Of a stretch of DNA of 64,000 nucleotides, positions 1 to 7,012 are shown piece after piece. The notes under the pieces were generated by a model. The model did not search any database. It was given only the letters and a program-made list of their open reading frames with translations, and was not told the DNA's origin. A program made the position numbers and the translations under genes. Source of the stretch: Clostridium aestuarii (GTDB lineage: Bacteria; Bacillota; Clostridia; Clostridiales; Clostridiaceae); assembly GCF_026735135.1 (NCBI RefSeq), contig NZ_JAPQER010000002.1, positions 372,001-436,000 on the forward strand, in the 5' to 3' direction. Each line of letters starts with the position of its first letter. Within the stretch, counting starts at the first letter, position 1.

Positions 1-41
1 CTTGAACAAATTAATTGAGCTTCTGTTGTAGCTGTATCCAT
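1..41 (-). CDS. 5' end of an unidentified gene, cut by the window edge
   Basis: On the minus strand an ATG at 39-41 follows an AAGGAG ribosome binding site about 10 nt upstream, and the frame stays open to the left edge of the window (it begins MDTATTEAQLICS). Only 13 residues are visible, so no family can be assigned. The gene is transcribed away from the HD-domain gene at 265-687, in the same direction, and about 220 bp separates the two. Confidence 0.5.
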   Translation of the reverse strand, partial: MDTATTEAQLICS

Positions 42-225
42 GCTTAAAAATCTCCTTACTATATATTTTACTTATAAGTTGTCCTAAATTTACTAACTAA
101 TTGTTATGCTATAATTATAACAATTTTGTAATTTGATGTATATAATTTGAGATTAAATTTCATATAAAAGTTTAGACGGCTCATCTGTATCTTAGCCTTA
201 GCTTACACTTCTAGTACATAAAGCA

Positions 226-255
226 ACCCACCTATTTTTAGAAGGTAGGTTGTTA
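226..255 (-). terminator. Intrinsic terminator after the HD-domain gene
   Basis: Read on the minus strand, AACCTACC and GGTGGGTT can pair (one G-U) around an A-rich loop and are followed by a short T-rich stretch. It lies about 10 nt beyond the stop codon of the gene at 265-687, which is the usual position for a Rho-independent terminator. Confidence 0.6.
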
Positions 256-264
256 AGTGAAATT

Positions 265-687
265 CTAAATTTTTAATAATTCATTTTTCGCTTGTTTATA
301 TTTTTCTAATCTATCATAATCTTTTTTTGAAGGATTAGGAATTCTTTTTATATTACTATTATCTTCTAAATCAGCTAATTTAACTATTCTCCCAATACGA
401 TTATTTTTGCAACGTTTAATAAATTGCATGTAATCTTCATCTCTTATTCTTGTAATAGAACTTAGTGCTTTTATTGTTTCCTCTGAAAATCCTTCTTTAC
501 TTAAATATTCTAATGTTATATCTGTATCTTCAATAGTATCGTGCAATATTGCTACAATTTGAGAGGTTTCATCATTCATTTTTAGCATTATTCGCAATGG
601 ATGTAATATATAAGGATTTCCTCCTTTATCTGTTTGTCCTTCATGTGCTTGTGTTGCTATAATTATAGCTTTACTCAATAAATCCAC
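265..687 (-). CDS. Small HD-domain phosphohydrolase, MESH1/SpoT-hydrolase-like
   Basis: A 140-residue protein that is almost entirely one HD domain of the class found in SpoT/Rel hydrolase domains and in the stand-alone (p)ppGpp hydrolase MESH1. Visible motifs in order are HEGQTDKGGNPYILHP (about 15-30), the metal-binding HDTIEDTD (about 49-56) and VKLADLEDN (about 102-110). The start is a GTG at 687, placed by an AAAGGA Shine-Dalgarno 8 nt upstream. It lies about 200 bp downstream of, and in the same direction as, a RelA/SpoT-domain gene (886-1869), so a joint role in alarmone turnover, or as the antidote of a synthetase toxin, is an inference from context. Many small HD proteins of this class have unknown substrates, so the substrate is not proven. 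No signal peptide or membrane segment is seen. Confidence 0.75.
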   Translation of the reverse strand: MDLLSKAIIIATQAHEGQTDKGGNPYILHPLRIMLKMNDETSQIVAILHDTIEDTDITLEYLSKEGFSEETIKALSSITRIRDEDYMQFIKRCKNNRIGRIVKLADLEDNSNIKRIPNPSKKDYDRLEKYKQAKNELLKI

Positions 688-885
688 ATTATCATTCCTT
701 TCATAATATATGACATCAGAATATTATATAACAATTTATTTTTAAATTATACCATACAATATTTTTATGATATGTGGTATTGGTTAATGATTATTTATTT
801 TAGAATTAATAAATGTGTGCAGTATTAATTGAGTGAAGAAGTATTTAGGAGCACAAAAGTGTTTATTATATATAAAATACAACTA

Positions 886-1869
886 CTATTCTATTAATTT
901 TCTATATTTAGTGAATCCTTCAATTGAAGATTTTGGTAACGTAGAGATACGACTTTTAATAAAATTATCGTCAGCAATTGATAGACAAATTCTCACTACT
1001 CCAACATCAGCATATTGTTTAGAATATGATGGAGGGTTATCTTTCTCATATTTAGCAAATACTTTTTTTGTTTTATTTAATGTTTGTTCTAATAAATTAA
1101 AAGTAGTATATTTAGAAGCCAATAATTCTTCTATTAATTTTGATAAACTTTTAGAATTAGAATGATTTCTATCTGGATATCGTTTCTTAAGATATGCAGA
1201 TAATGTGTTGAGGTTAAGTTCCTCATTATTTAGAAATCCCGCTTGTTTTGCTTTTTCTTCAGCAAGTCTCTTTTGTTCCTGACTTGCATGGAAAAATAGT
1301 TCAAAATGTGAATCAACTACATAAAAAAGTGCACTTAAAGCATTGAAATCCTTTTTCAATGAAGAAGGTATAGCATTTGATGATTTATAATCGAGATAAT
1401 GAGATATTGTTGCCCAAGCGTTCATAGCAATTGTACGAATTTGAATTTCAAATTTTAAGTTTTTGATATCATCATAACGAGGTCCATTAAAATGTGATGG
1501 TAAGGAACAGATATAGTGAACAGATAAATATCCAAAAGAGTCTTTTTGTGTATCATTAATTTTGTCATCTTTTTTATGTATATCGATTATTTTTTCAATA
1601 ATTTGTCCAATTTTATAGACATCACTTAAAAATAAACATATAACTCTTACCCCACAAAGATCGAATATTTTTTCAAAAGGCTGTTTAATTTCTTTTCTGT
1701 TAATTTTATCTACAAACGAGTCATAGGTTTTAACCCTTCCTTCAATAGTATGGTAAGGAATATTTTGTTTTTCTAGTTCTTTTTTTAACATATAAATAAT
1801 TTCATCCTTGAGGCATTCAAATTTCTTATACCTAAGTTGATATTGTTTCTTAATAATATCAATATCCAT
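886..1869 (-). CDS. RelA/SpoT-domain protein with C-terminal extension
   Basis: A 327-residue protein with a RelA/SpoT nucleotidyltransferase domain in its N-terminal half. The pyrophosphokinase landmarks are present: GRVKTYDSF (about 44-52), DLCGVRVI (about 70), SFGYLSVHYI (about 111-120) and EIQIRTIAMNAW followed by SHYLDYK (about 140-160). These include the conserved D, R and E residues of active synthetases. It lacks the HD, TGS and ACT domains of long Rel proteins. About 120 C-terminal residues are charged, partly helical and unfamiliar to me. The start ATG at 1869 has a strong AGGAGGAG site. Small synthetases make (p)ppGpp or, in toxic variants, pyrophosphorylate other nucleotides or tRNA; which applies here cannot be told from the sequence. 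The neighbouring HD hydrolase-like gene fits a synthetase/hydrolase pair. Confidence 0.8.
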   Translation of the reverse strand: MDIDIIKKQYQLRYKKFECLKDEIIYMLKKELEKQNIPYHTIEGRVKTYDSFVDKINRKEIKQPFEKIFDLCGVRVICLFLSDVYKIGQIIEKIIDIHKKDDKINDTQKDSFGYLSVHYICSLPSHFNGPRYDDIKNLKFEIQIRTIAMNAWATISHYLDYKSSNAIPSSLKKDFNALSALFYVVDSHFELFFHASQEQKRLAEEKAKQAGFLNNEELNLNTLSAYLKKRYPDRNHSNSKSLSKLIEELLASKYTTFNLLEQTLNKTKKVFAKYEKDNPPSYSKQYADVGVVRICLSIADDNFIKSRISTLPKSSIEGFTKYRKLIE

Positions 1870-1908
1870 ATAAATATCTCCTCCTAAGTTAATAATTTAG
1901 TTTTTTGA

Positions 1909-1946
1909 AAATAATAGTATATTAAATAATAGTATATTAAATAATA
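1909..1946 (-). repeat. 15-bp tandem repeat upstream of the RelA/SpoT gene
   Basis: The unit AAATAATAGTATATT occurs twice back to back (1909-1923 and 1924-1938) and a third partial unit follows to about 1946. On the minus strand, which is the coding direction of the gene at 886-1869, each full unit contains TATACT, a good match to a -10 hexamer. The array ends about 40 nt upstream of the start codon, so it plausibly overlaps the promoter. No convincing -35 box is visible at 17 bp. Confidence 0.5.
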
Positions 1947-2104
1947 AATTGGATATATTTATCACTAACTTTTACTTAATTTGCAGTAACTAAGGGGCAT
2001 CACTGTTTTAAGAACTTACAAAATTTTATTAACTTATCTTTTTTTATCAATTATATCCTCTTTAAATTTCTTCATAATAAAAACTACACACTATAAATTC
2101 TAAG

Positions 2105-2178
2105 CAATTATACCAAATAATACCTAGAAGTTCCAAACAATTATTGGAAATATAAAATATTTAAGGAATATTGTAGAA
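2105..2178. repeat. Dispersed repeat RS1, copy 1
   Basis: A 74-nt non-coding stretch beginning CAATTATACCAAATAATACC that aligns without gaps to 4400-4473, with seven mismatches by my hand count. Shorter related pieces sharing AATTATACCA occur near 2947-2957 and 7011-7020. It is not part of any ORF. Confidence 0.7.
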
Positions 2179-2227
2179 AATTAAAAGAGGTAATATAGTA
2201 TAAGATTTTAGAAAGATAGGGTAGCGA

Positions 2228-2294
2228 AGTATATTTAAAATGTATAAAGGTATATATGTAAAAAGTGCTAATTTAGATTAGCACTTTTAGTGTT
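2228..2294. repeat. Dispersed repeat RS2, copy A (67 nt)
   Basis: This stretch is identical base for base to 5345-5411. It begins AGTATATTTAAAATG and contains a 12-bp perfect hairpin (2261-2288). The similarity continues in weaker form for about 35 nt on the right, through a TAATATTT...TATGTCTTAA motif that also appears at 5417-5441 and 6309-6332. It lies downstream of the DUF4250 gene. Confidence 0.8.
2261..2288. terminator. Bidirectional hairpin terminator inside RS2 copy A
   Basis: AAAAGTGCTAAT and ATTAGCACTTTT form a perfect 12-bp stem around a TTAG loop, with A and T runs on both sides so that it can end transcripts in either direction. It would serve the DUF4250 gene on the minus strand. 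Confidence 0.7.
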
Positions 2295-2349
2295 TAAATG
2301 TAATATTTTTCAATTATGTCTTAAATATATATTTCACCTCTTATTTTCT

Positions 2350-2544
2350 CTACACTCCTATAAATTGCTTAGTTTGATCATTATATTTATAATCTATCTT
2401 TTTTAATTTATCTTCAATCTCTTCACTTTTTATTTCATAATAGTCGCATAGATTTTTAAAACTGCTAAATTCATCTCTTAATTTCATATTAACAATGCTT
2501 AATAACATATATGGATCCATAGATAATAGCTGTTCTCTATCCAT
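2350..2544 (-). CDS. DUF4250 domain-containing protein
   Basis: A 64-residue soluble protein matching the DUF4250 family, with the pattern MDPYMLLSIVNMKLRDEFSS near the N-terminus, then a region with DYYEI, and an ending in the form IDYKYNDQTKQF. Such proteins are widespread in Clostridia and their function is unknown to me. There are no catalytic motifs or membrane segments. The nearest 3' structure is the RS2 hairpin about 60 nt downstream. It is an isolated single gene and is not obviously linked to its neighbours. Confidence 0.75.
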   Translation of the reverse strand: MDREQLLSMDPYMLLSIVNMKLRDEFSSFKNLCDYYEIKSEEIEDKLKKIDYKYNDQTKQFIGV

Positions 2545-2678
2545 ACTATTTTCACCTACCCTAATTCAAATTATGACGCCTTATAAAGAAAGTGTGTACT
2601 AATGGATATAAATTAATTAAATCATAATCGTAAAACAATATATAACAAAGAGAATTTATATAATCTTGGGAGGAAGCG

Positions 2679-2834
2679 ATGAGCATGAAAAATAAACTTA
2701 AATGGACTATTCCTACTGCGTTAGGTATTCTGTTATGTGCTTATTTTTTTATGACACCAATAGGTGCATTGAGACTTGGCGTAGCATTGTCGTGTCACCC
2801 TATAAAGGCAGTAACATCTGTAATTGGAGTATGA
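2679..2834 (+). CDS. 51-residue membrane peptide, possibly a frameshifted remnant
   Basis: An ATG at 2679 has an excellent GGGAGGA ribosome binding site 5 nt upstream and opens a 51-codon frame ending in TGA at 2832-2834. The product starts MSMKNKLKWTIPTALGILL, has one hydrophobic segment (about residues 9-31) with a basic N-terminus (inside), and ends GALRLGVALSCHPIKAVTSVIGV. Just after the stop, another frame reads LEYDYGKTHYNILS, which looks like protein sequence. The gene may therefore be the 5' part of a longer small membrane protein that lost its frame near 2815-2825. No function is known to me. Confidence 0.5.
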   Translation: MSMKNKLKWTIPTALGILLCAYFFMTPIGALRLGVALSCHPIKAVTSVIGV

Positions 2835-3186
2835 TTATGGTAAAACACACTATAATATTCTTTCGTAATTTTTTACGATTATGTTTTAATACATTTGAGC
2901 TTGTTACTACACAATTTTTTTATATTATGTAGCTATTAATCATACATAATTATACCAAAATAAACCAAAATATCATAAACATATAATGGTAATATATATC
3001 ATTTAATAAGAAAATTGGAATATAGGAAAACAACAACTGAAAGCATAAAAACAAAAGTGCTTATAAGAGCACTTTTTAAGAAGAAAATATTTTATTTTGA
3101 TTATATACTTATCTTCATACCTGTTTGATAGAAGGGGAGAGCAGTCTATTTTAAAGGTATATATGCTTGATAATAGTATTAATGTT
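2835..3186. other. Gene-free spacer
   Basis: About 350 bp without a supportable gene. It holds an RS1-like fragment (about 2947-3010), a terminator-like hairpin (3053-3077) and a diverged RS2-like stretch (about 3131-3165) that shares TTTAAAGGTATATATG with the RS2 copies. It lies beyond the 3' end of the potassium channel gene. Confidence 0.5.
3053..3077 (+). terminator. Intrinsic terminator-like hairpin
   Basis: AAAAGTGCT and AGCACTTTT form a perfect 9-bp stem around TATAAG, followed by T residues. The stem sequence resembles that of the RS2 hairpins. It could end transcription of the small membrane peptide gene upstream or, in reverse, of the channel gene. Confidence 0.6.
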
Positions 3187-4383
3187 TTAATCTACGTATC
3201 TCTTAAAAATGGTACCCGTAAAAATTCCAATATATGTAGCACCCAATAACATTTCTAAACTAGCAACAAATTCACCAAAACCCTTTGGTATAATATTTCC
3301 ATATCCAACTGTTGAAAATGTTATTACTGATAAATATAATGATTTTAAATAATCCTCTAAAGTTAAATCGAATCCAATTTTAAAAGAATAATCAACTGTT
3401 CTAACATTAACTATTTCAAAACCAGAATACAGGTATAAAATTGACGAACACAAAATAATTAGTATACAATTTAATATTATTCTTTGAGGATTTATGAAAT
3501 ATCCAGTTGTATACCAGAAAAATTTTTTTGATAACTTGTCAGTTCCATGTGAAGAAAGCAAATCTAAGTAATTATATAATTCATAGTACAAAAATCTTTC
3601 TTCATCATTCTTTCCTTTCAAATATTGATAATATTGCTTAGTAGCAAGTACAAATGATTTAATTATTCCTTCCTTGAACTCTAAATTAAAATAAAACTTT
3701 TTGAAGTGTGAGGAATCTTCATCACGCAAGACGATGAGTTTATCATATGCTACAAAAATGCATTCAATATTTTCAGATTTTTGTATATTGAATCCAATTG
3801 GATTGGATAAATGATTTAATATTGTAATCATACATTGTGAACAATTAACTAAGCTTAATGTATGTGTATCACTGCTTGCACTATTAGGTAATTCATCACA
3901 ATAGAAAAAACAAACCTTATGATAATTAATTAAGAATAGTCCTTTACAAAGAGAGTTTAAAATAAAAATTCGACTTTCATCATAAATGTTTTCATCTTCA
4001 TCAAATTTCATTTTAAAGTTATTAAATTCACATTCAAAAAAATATATAACATCTACATTTTTTAATAAAACCTCTAATTTACTAAATTTACAATTTATAA
4101 AACATAATACCTTCCTTGAGTTGTCAACATTATTACATAATATTTTTTTAAACTTTAATTCACTTTCAATACTAAAATCTTCATTTCTAACTATATTGCA
4201 GTTCCATTTGCCAAGTTCTATTTTTTCTTGGCATTCTTGATTTGATTTTATAATCCTACAATACTCACTTAAAGTCTCATTACCTACACTAATTTCTTGT
4301 TGAAATTTTTCTTTATATTTTTTATTTTTACTAAATTTCAATCTTATTTTCTCCTTATAATTATTTTCTATTTTAATAATCAT
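3187..4383 (-). CDS. Two-helix potassium channel with an unfamiliar N-terminal domain
   Basis: A 398-residue protein. The last 100 residues form a two-transmembrane potassium channel of the Ion_trans_2 type: TM1 at about 302-322, a pore loop with the selectivity filter TVGYG at about 358-362, and TM2 at about 372-393. There is no RCK or cyclic-nucleotide domain after TM2. The first 280 residues are soluble, rich in Cys, Asn, Phe and Ile, and contain irregular repeated strings such as INCKFSKL and FECEFNNF. These suggest a beta-helix or degenerate pentapeptide-like fold, but I cannot name the domain. The start ATG at 4383 follows an AGGAGAAA-like site. It is divergent from the gene at 4558-5151. 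Ion selectivity for potassium is inferred from the filter; the gating signal is unknown. Confidence 0.8.
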   Translation of the reverse strand: MIIKIENNYKEKIRLKFSKNKKYKEKFQQEISVGNETLSEYCRIIKSNQECQEKIELGKWNCNIVRNEDFSIESELKFKKILCNNVDNSRKVLCFINCKFSKLEVLLKNVDVIYFFECEFNNFKMKFDEDENIYDESRIFILNSLCKGLFLINYHKVCFFYCDELPNSASSDTHTLSLVNCSQCMITILNHLSNPIGFNIQKSENIECIFVAYDKLIVLRDEDSSHFKKFYFNLEFKEGIIKSFVLATKQYYQYLKGKNDEERFLYYELYNYLDLLSSHGTDKLSKKFFWYTTGYFINPQRIILNCILIILCSSILYLYSGFEIVNVRTVDYSFKIGFDLTLEDYLKSLYLSVITFSTVGYGNIIPKGFGEFVASLEMLLGATYIGIFTGTIFKRYVD

Positions 4384-4399
4384 TCATATAATGCTTGTA

Positions 4400-4473
4400 C
4401 AATTATACCAAATAATACCTAAAATTTCTAAACAGTTATTGGGAATATAAAATATTTAAGTAATATTATAGAA
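4400..4473. repeat. Dispersed repeat RS1, copy 2
   Basis: This 74-nt stretch aligns ungapped to 2105-2178. It lies in the divergent spacer between the channel gene and the gene at 4558, so it may contain promoter elements for one or both. Confidence 0.7.
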
Positions 4474-4557
4474 GGTAACATTAGCAGAAAATCTATAATA
4501 ATTTTTGATATTAAATAATAATATATTTATGTATCAATTATTTTGAGGAGTAAGGGA

Positions 4558-5151
4558 GTGGAAGTAAGCTTATATAAATTTTTAAAAGCGTATAATAATG
4601 ATTTAAAGACAAGTAATAATAAATATTACGGAAGGGCTATAGGTGAAACTTATAATGTCATTAGTAAAACTTTTTCAAAGGAAAGTATTGAACCCATAGA
4701 TGATTATATACGGACGGTTGATACTAGTGGTTTTAGAAAAATATCATTTGATTTTTTACAAACTTTAAAAACAATTGCATCTAGTAAATATTATGACCCA
4801 TTAAATCAAATACAATATTTAAAAACAAGAATCAATATAGGAAAAGAACTATTAAATGGAAGGAAAAAATTAGATGTAGTGTTGCAGTGTGGTATAGATA
4901 TAAGTAAAAATAATCTAATGATTTTAGCATTTAGTTCAAATTATAATTTAGATTTAGAAGCAAGCATGCTAAAAGGATTATTAATAGAATTCCCGACAGA
5001 AGATAAACTATTTATAGACGTAAAAAGAATAGATAGATTAACTTGTTGGGAACTAAGTAAAGGTGAAGAGAATGTTATAGATTTTAGTATAGTTCAACCT
5101 ACAAGTAGAAATCTATTAATTAAAACTGCAAACAGATTAACATGTCCATAA
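4558..5151 (+). CDS. Protein of unknown function
   Basis: About 197 residues, soluble, with no family that I recognise. I place the start at the GTG at 4558 (MEVSLYKFLKAY) because a GAGGAG site lies 7 nt upstream; the TTG at 4543 would overlap that site. The N-terminal 100 residues look helical and charged (KAYNNDLKTSNNKYYGRAIG). The C-terminal half has beta-like segments (LDVVLQCGIDISKNNLMILAFS) and a single Cys in RLTCWELSKGE. The gene is divergent from the potassium channel gene, with about 175 bp containing RS1 between them, which could mean shared regulation. A terminator follows at 5233-5266. Base composition does not visibly differ from the neighbours. Confidence 0.65.
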   Translation: MEVSLYKFLKAYNNDLKTSNNKYYGRAIGETYNVISKTFSKESIEPIDDYIRTVDTSGFRKISFDFLQTLKTIASSKYYDPLNQIQYLKTRINIGKELLNGRKKLDVVLQCGIDISKNNLMILAFSSNYNLDLEASMLKGLLIEFPTEDKLFIDVKRIDRLTCWELSKGEENVIDFSIVQPTSRNLLIKTANRLTCP

Positions 5152-5232
5152 AGCTAAAGTTATAAATTATTATCTTTAAGTATAGGATCAAATATTAGTA
5201 GTCAAATAAGTATAAAGAGATTTAAGTATAAG

Positions 5233-5266
5233 AGCATTCAATTTTAAGTGTTGAGTGCTTTTATTA
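5233..5266 (+). terminator. Intrinsic terminator after the gene at 4558-5151
   Basis: AGCATTCAA pairs with TTGAGTGCT (one G-U) and is followed by TTTTATT. It lies about 80 nt past the stop codon. Confidence 0.65.
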
Positions 5267-5344
5267 TATTAAAAATATAGATGTATTAATTTTAAATTAC
5301 AAAATGACAATGATTAAAGCAACTATTGTGTAGCAGGGGAGAAA

Positions 5345-5411
5345 AGTATATTTAAAATGTATAAAGGTATATATGTAAAAAGTGCTAATTTAGATTAGCA
5401 CTTTTAGTGTT
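5345..5411. repeat. Dispersed repeat RS2, copy B (67 nt)
   Basis: Identical over 67 nt to 2228-2294. It includes the 12-bp hairpin at 5378-5405, which can act as a bidirectional terminator between the converging genes at 4558-5151 and 5539-6186. Confidence 0.8.
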
Positions 5412-5538
5412 GATACATAATATTTCGCTATTATGTCTTAACTACTTTTAGGATTATTAATCTTTTAAATCATCATTTAACAAAATTATGAACTAAATTC
5501 TAGTAATATAAATTGAAATACAACATTACTTTTATATG

Positions 5539-6186
5539 CTATTTTAAATTCCACTCATAGTAAAACATTTCTAAGAAATCTTCCATAAACTTATGTTTCT
5601 TATTAGCAATCTCTTTTGCTGAGTCCGTGTTCATTAAGTCCTTTAATTTCAAAAGTTTTTCATAAAAATGATTTATAGTATGATTTTCTTGATTCTTAAC
5701 TTGATCTAATGATGAAAACTCTATAGGTTTAATATCTGGATTATATATTTGTCGGTTTTTATATCCACCATAAGTGAAAGTTCTAGCTACTCCGATTGCA
5801 CCGATTGCATCTAATCTATCAGCATCTTGAACTACCATTCCTTCTATAGTATCTTGCTTGGAGCTAATCACCCCACCTTTAAATGATATGGTCTTTATTA
5901 TATGTGTTATTTTTATAATATCTTCTTCGTTTACTTCTAATGATTTAAGAAATTGTTCGGTTAATCTAGTTGATGTTTTATTTTTTTTCGAGAATTTCCA
6001 GTCTTCCATATCATGGAGTAAAGCTGATAATTCCACTATAAATCTGTCAGCACCTTCTTTCTCTGCTAAAAATTTCGCAAGGTTGTGTACTCTTTCTATA
6101 TGCCACCAGTCATGACCACTACCTTCGTTATATAATTTTTCTTTTACAAATTCTATTGTTTTTTCTACTATAAATTTTTTATCCAT
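5539..6186 (-). CDS. HD-domain phosphohydrolase, YpgQ/YedJ-like
   Basis: A 215-residue HD-superfamily protein. Motifs seen are GHDWWHIERVHNLA (first metal His, about 24-37), LLHDMEDW (HD pair, about 57-64) and VQDADRLDAIGAIGVART (about 125-142), which together are typical of the YpgQ/YedJ group. Members studied in Bacillus hydrolyse nucleoside triphosphates with release of pyrophosphate; the substrate here is inferred only. The start is the ATG at 6186, because GAGGG lies 5 nt upstream; the GTG at 6198 would overlap that site. The gene stands alone in the accessory region, converging on the gene at 4558-5151, with RS2 copy B past its 3' end. Confidence 0.8.
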   Translation of the reverse strand: MDKKFIVEKTIEFVKEKLYNEGSGHDWWHIERVHNLAKFLAEKEGADRFIVELSALLHDMEDWKFSKKNKTSTRLTEQFLKSLEVNEEDIIKITHIIKTISFKGGVISSKQDTIEGMVVQDADRLDAIGAIGVARTFTYGGYKNRQIYNPDIKPIEFSSLDQVKNQENHTINHFYEKLLKLKDLMNTDSAKEIANKKHKFMEDFLEMFYYEWNLK

Positions 6187-6328
6187 GTTTACCCTCACAT
6201 TTTATTGATTATATATATTTATAATTTAAATAGACTAAATATAATATAGTTTTATTTTATAATAAACTGAGTTCATTTACACCACAGAAAAGTAATTAGA
6301 CTAGTTCGCAATATTTTGATATTACGTC

Positions 6329-6901
6329 TTAACTTTTTCTCTTACGAAAAATATAAGTAACAAAAAATCCTCTTTCATCTTCATTCTCAATATACCTAAT
6401 TAATTCAAATGAATTTTTCACATCTTCAAAATCAGATGGTTAAATTAAATCCTCTTTTCTAATTTTAGAATCAACCTGATGCTTATATCCAAAACCACAA
6501 ATAAATAAAATACCACCATCAGTAATGTGACTTTCAATTTTTTCAAGTTGTTCCTTATTTAATCTATAGTGATTAATTACAATATTATCAAATACCCTAA
6601 TATTTTTTAAAGAATTTGGTATACTTAAATCAATTTGCATTGTATTCACTAAATAATTATTTCTTTGAGCAAACATATTCAGGCGTTCAAGTGCTTTAGT
6701 GCTAAAATCTACTCCTGTAACTCTAAAGCCTTTTTTAAGCAAAAATAAAGAATTCCTACCATCTCCACACGCTATATCAAGAATAGTACCTTTTTTAAAG
6801 TATACGACATTTTCAACTATTGATTTTTCAGGACTTAATGGATTATCATTTCTGTTAGCAAATTTATCATCCCAGTACTCTTTATTTCCCATGTACTCCA
6901 T
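6329..6901 (-). pseudogene. SAM-dependent methyltransferase gene interrupted by an in-frame stop
   Basis: The reading frame opens at the ATG at 6901 with GGGAGG 7 nt upstream (MEYMGNKEYWDDKF). It carries a class I methyltransferase fold with ILDIACGDGRNSLF (SAM-binding glycine motif I) and VTGVDFS. A TAA at 6440-6442 ends it after about 153 residues. The same frame then continues without interruption for 36 more residues (PSDFEDVKNSFELIRYIE and onwards to FVTYIFRKRKS) and stops at 6329-6331. That tail looks like the normal C-terminus of this family. A single base change (for example from CAA or AAA) explains it. The substrate is unknown; TehB-like small-molecule methyltransferases are the nearest type. 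The truncated product may be inactive. Confidence 0.75.
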
Positions 6902-7012
6902 TTTATAACCTCCCGTTGATATGTTCCACAATATTTAACTATTTCGTTACAACTATTATACTTCTTTTATTACACACTTTCTTTAAAGTATATAGCTATT
7001 AATCATGCATAA

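Larger units (their letters stand above)
1870..2349. other. Gene-free spacer carrying dispersed repeats
   Basis: This 480-bp AT-rich spacer has no ORF that I can support. It contains the presumed promoter region of the RelA/SpoT-domain gene with a 15-bp tandem repeat (1909-1946), one copy of repeat family RS1 (2105-2178), one copy of repeat family RS2 (2228-2294) and the hairpin inside RS2. These are listed separately. Confidence 0.6.
5152..5538. other. Gene-free spacer with terminator and RS2
   Basis: This spacer lies between two converging genes. It contains a plus-strand terminator (5233-5266), RS2 copy B (5345-5411) with its bidirectional hairpin, and a conserved motif AATATTTCGCTATTATG (about 5419-5435). 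I see no gene in it. Confidence 0.6.

Noticed and set aside
833..1165. Plus-strand ORF of 110 codons
   Set aside because: It is antisense to the RelA/SpoT-domain gene, has no ribosome site, and its translation is low-complexity.
2702..2932. 76-codon plus-strand ORF
   Set aside because: It overlaps the better-supported small peptide at 2679-2834 in another frame, and lacks a ribosome binding site.
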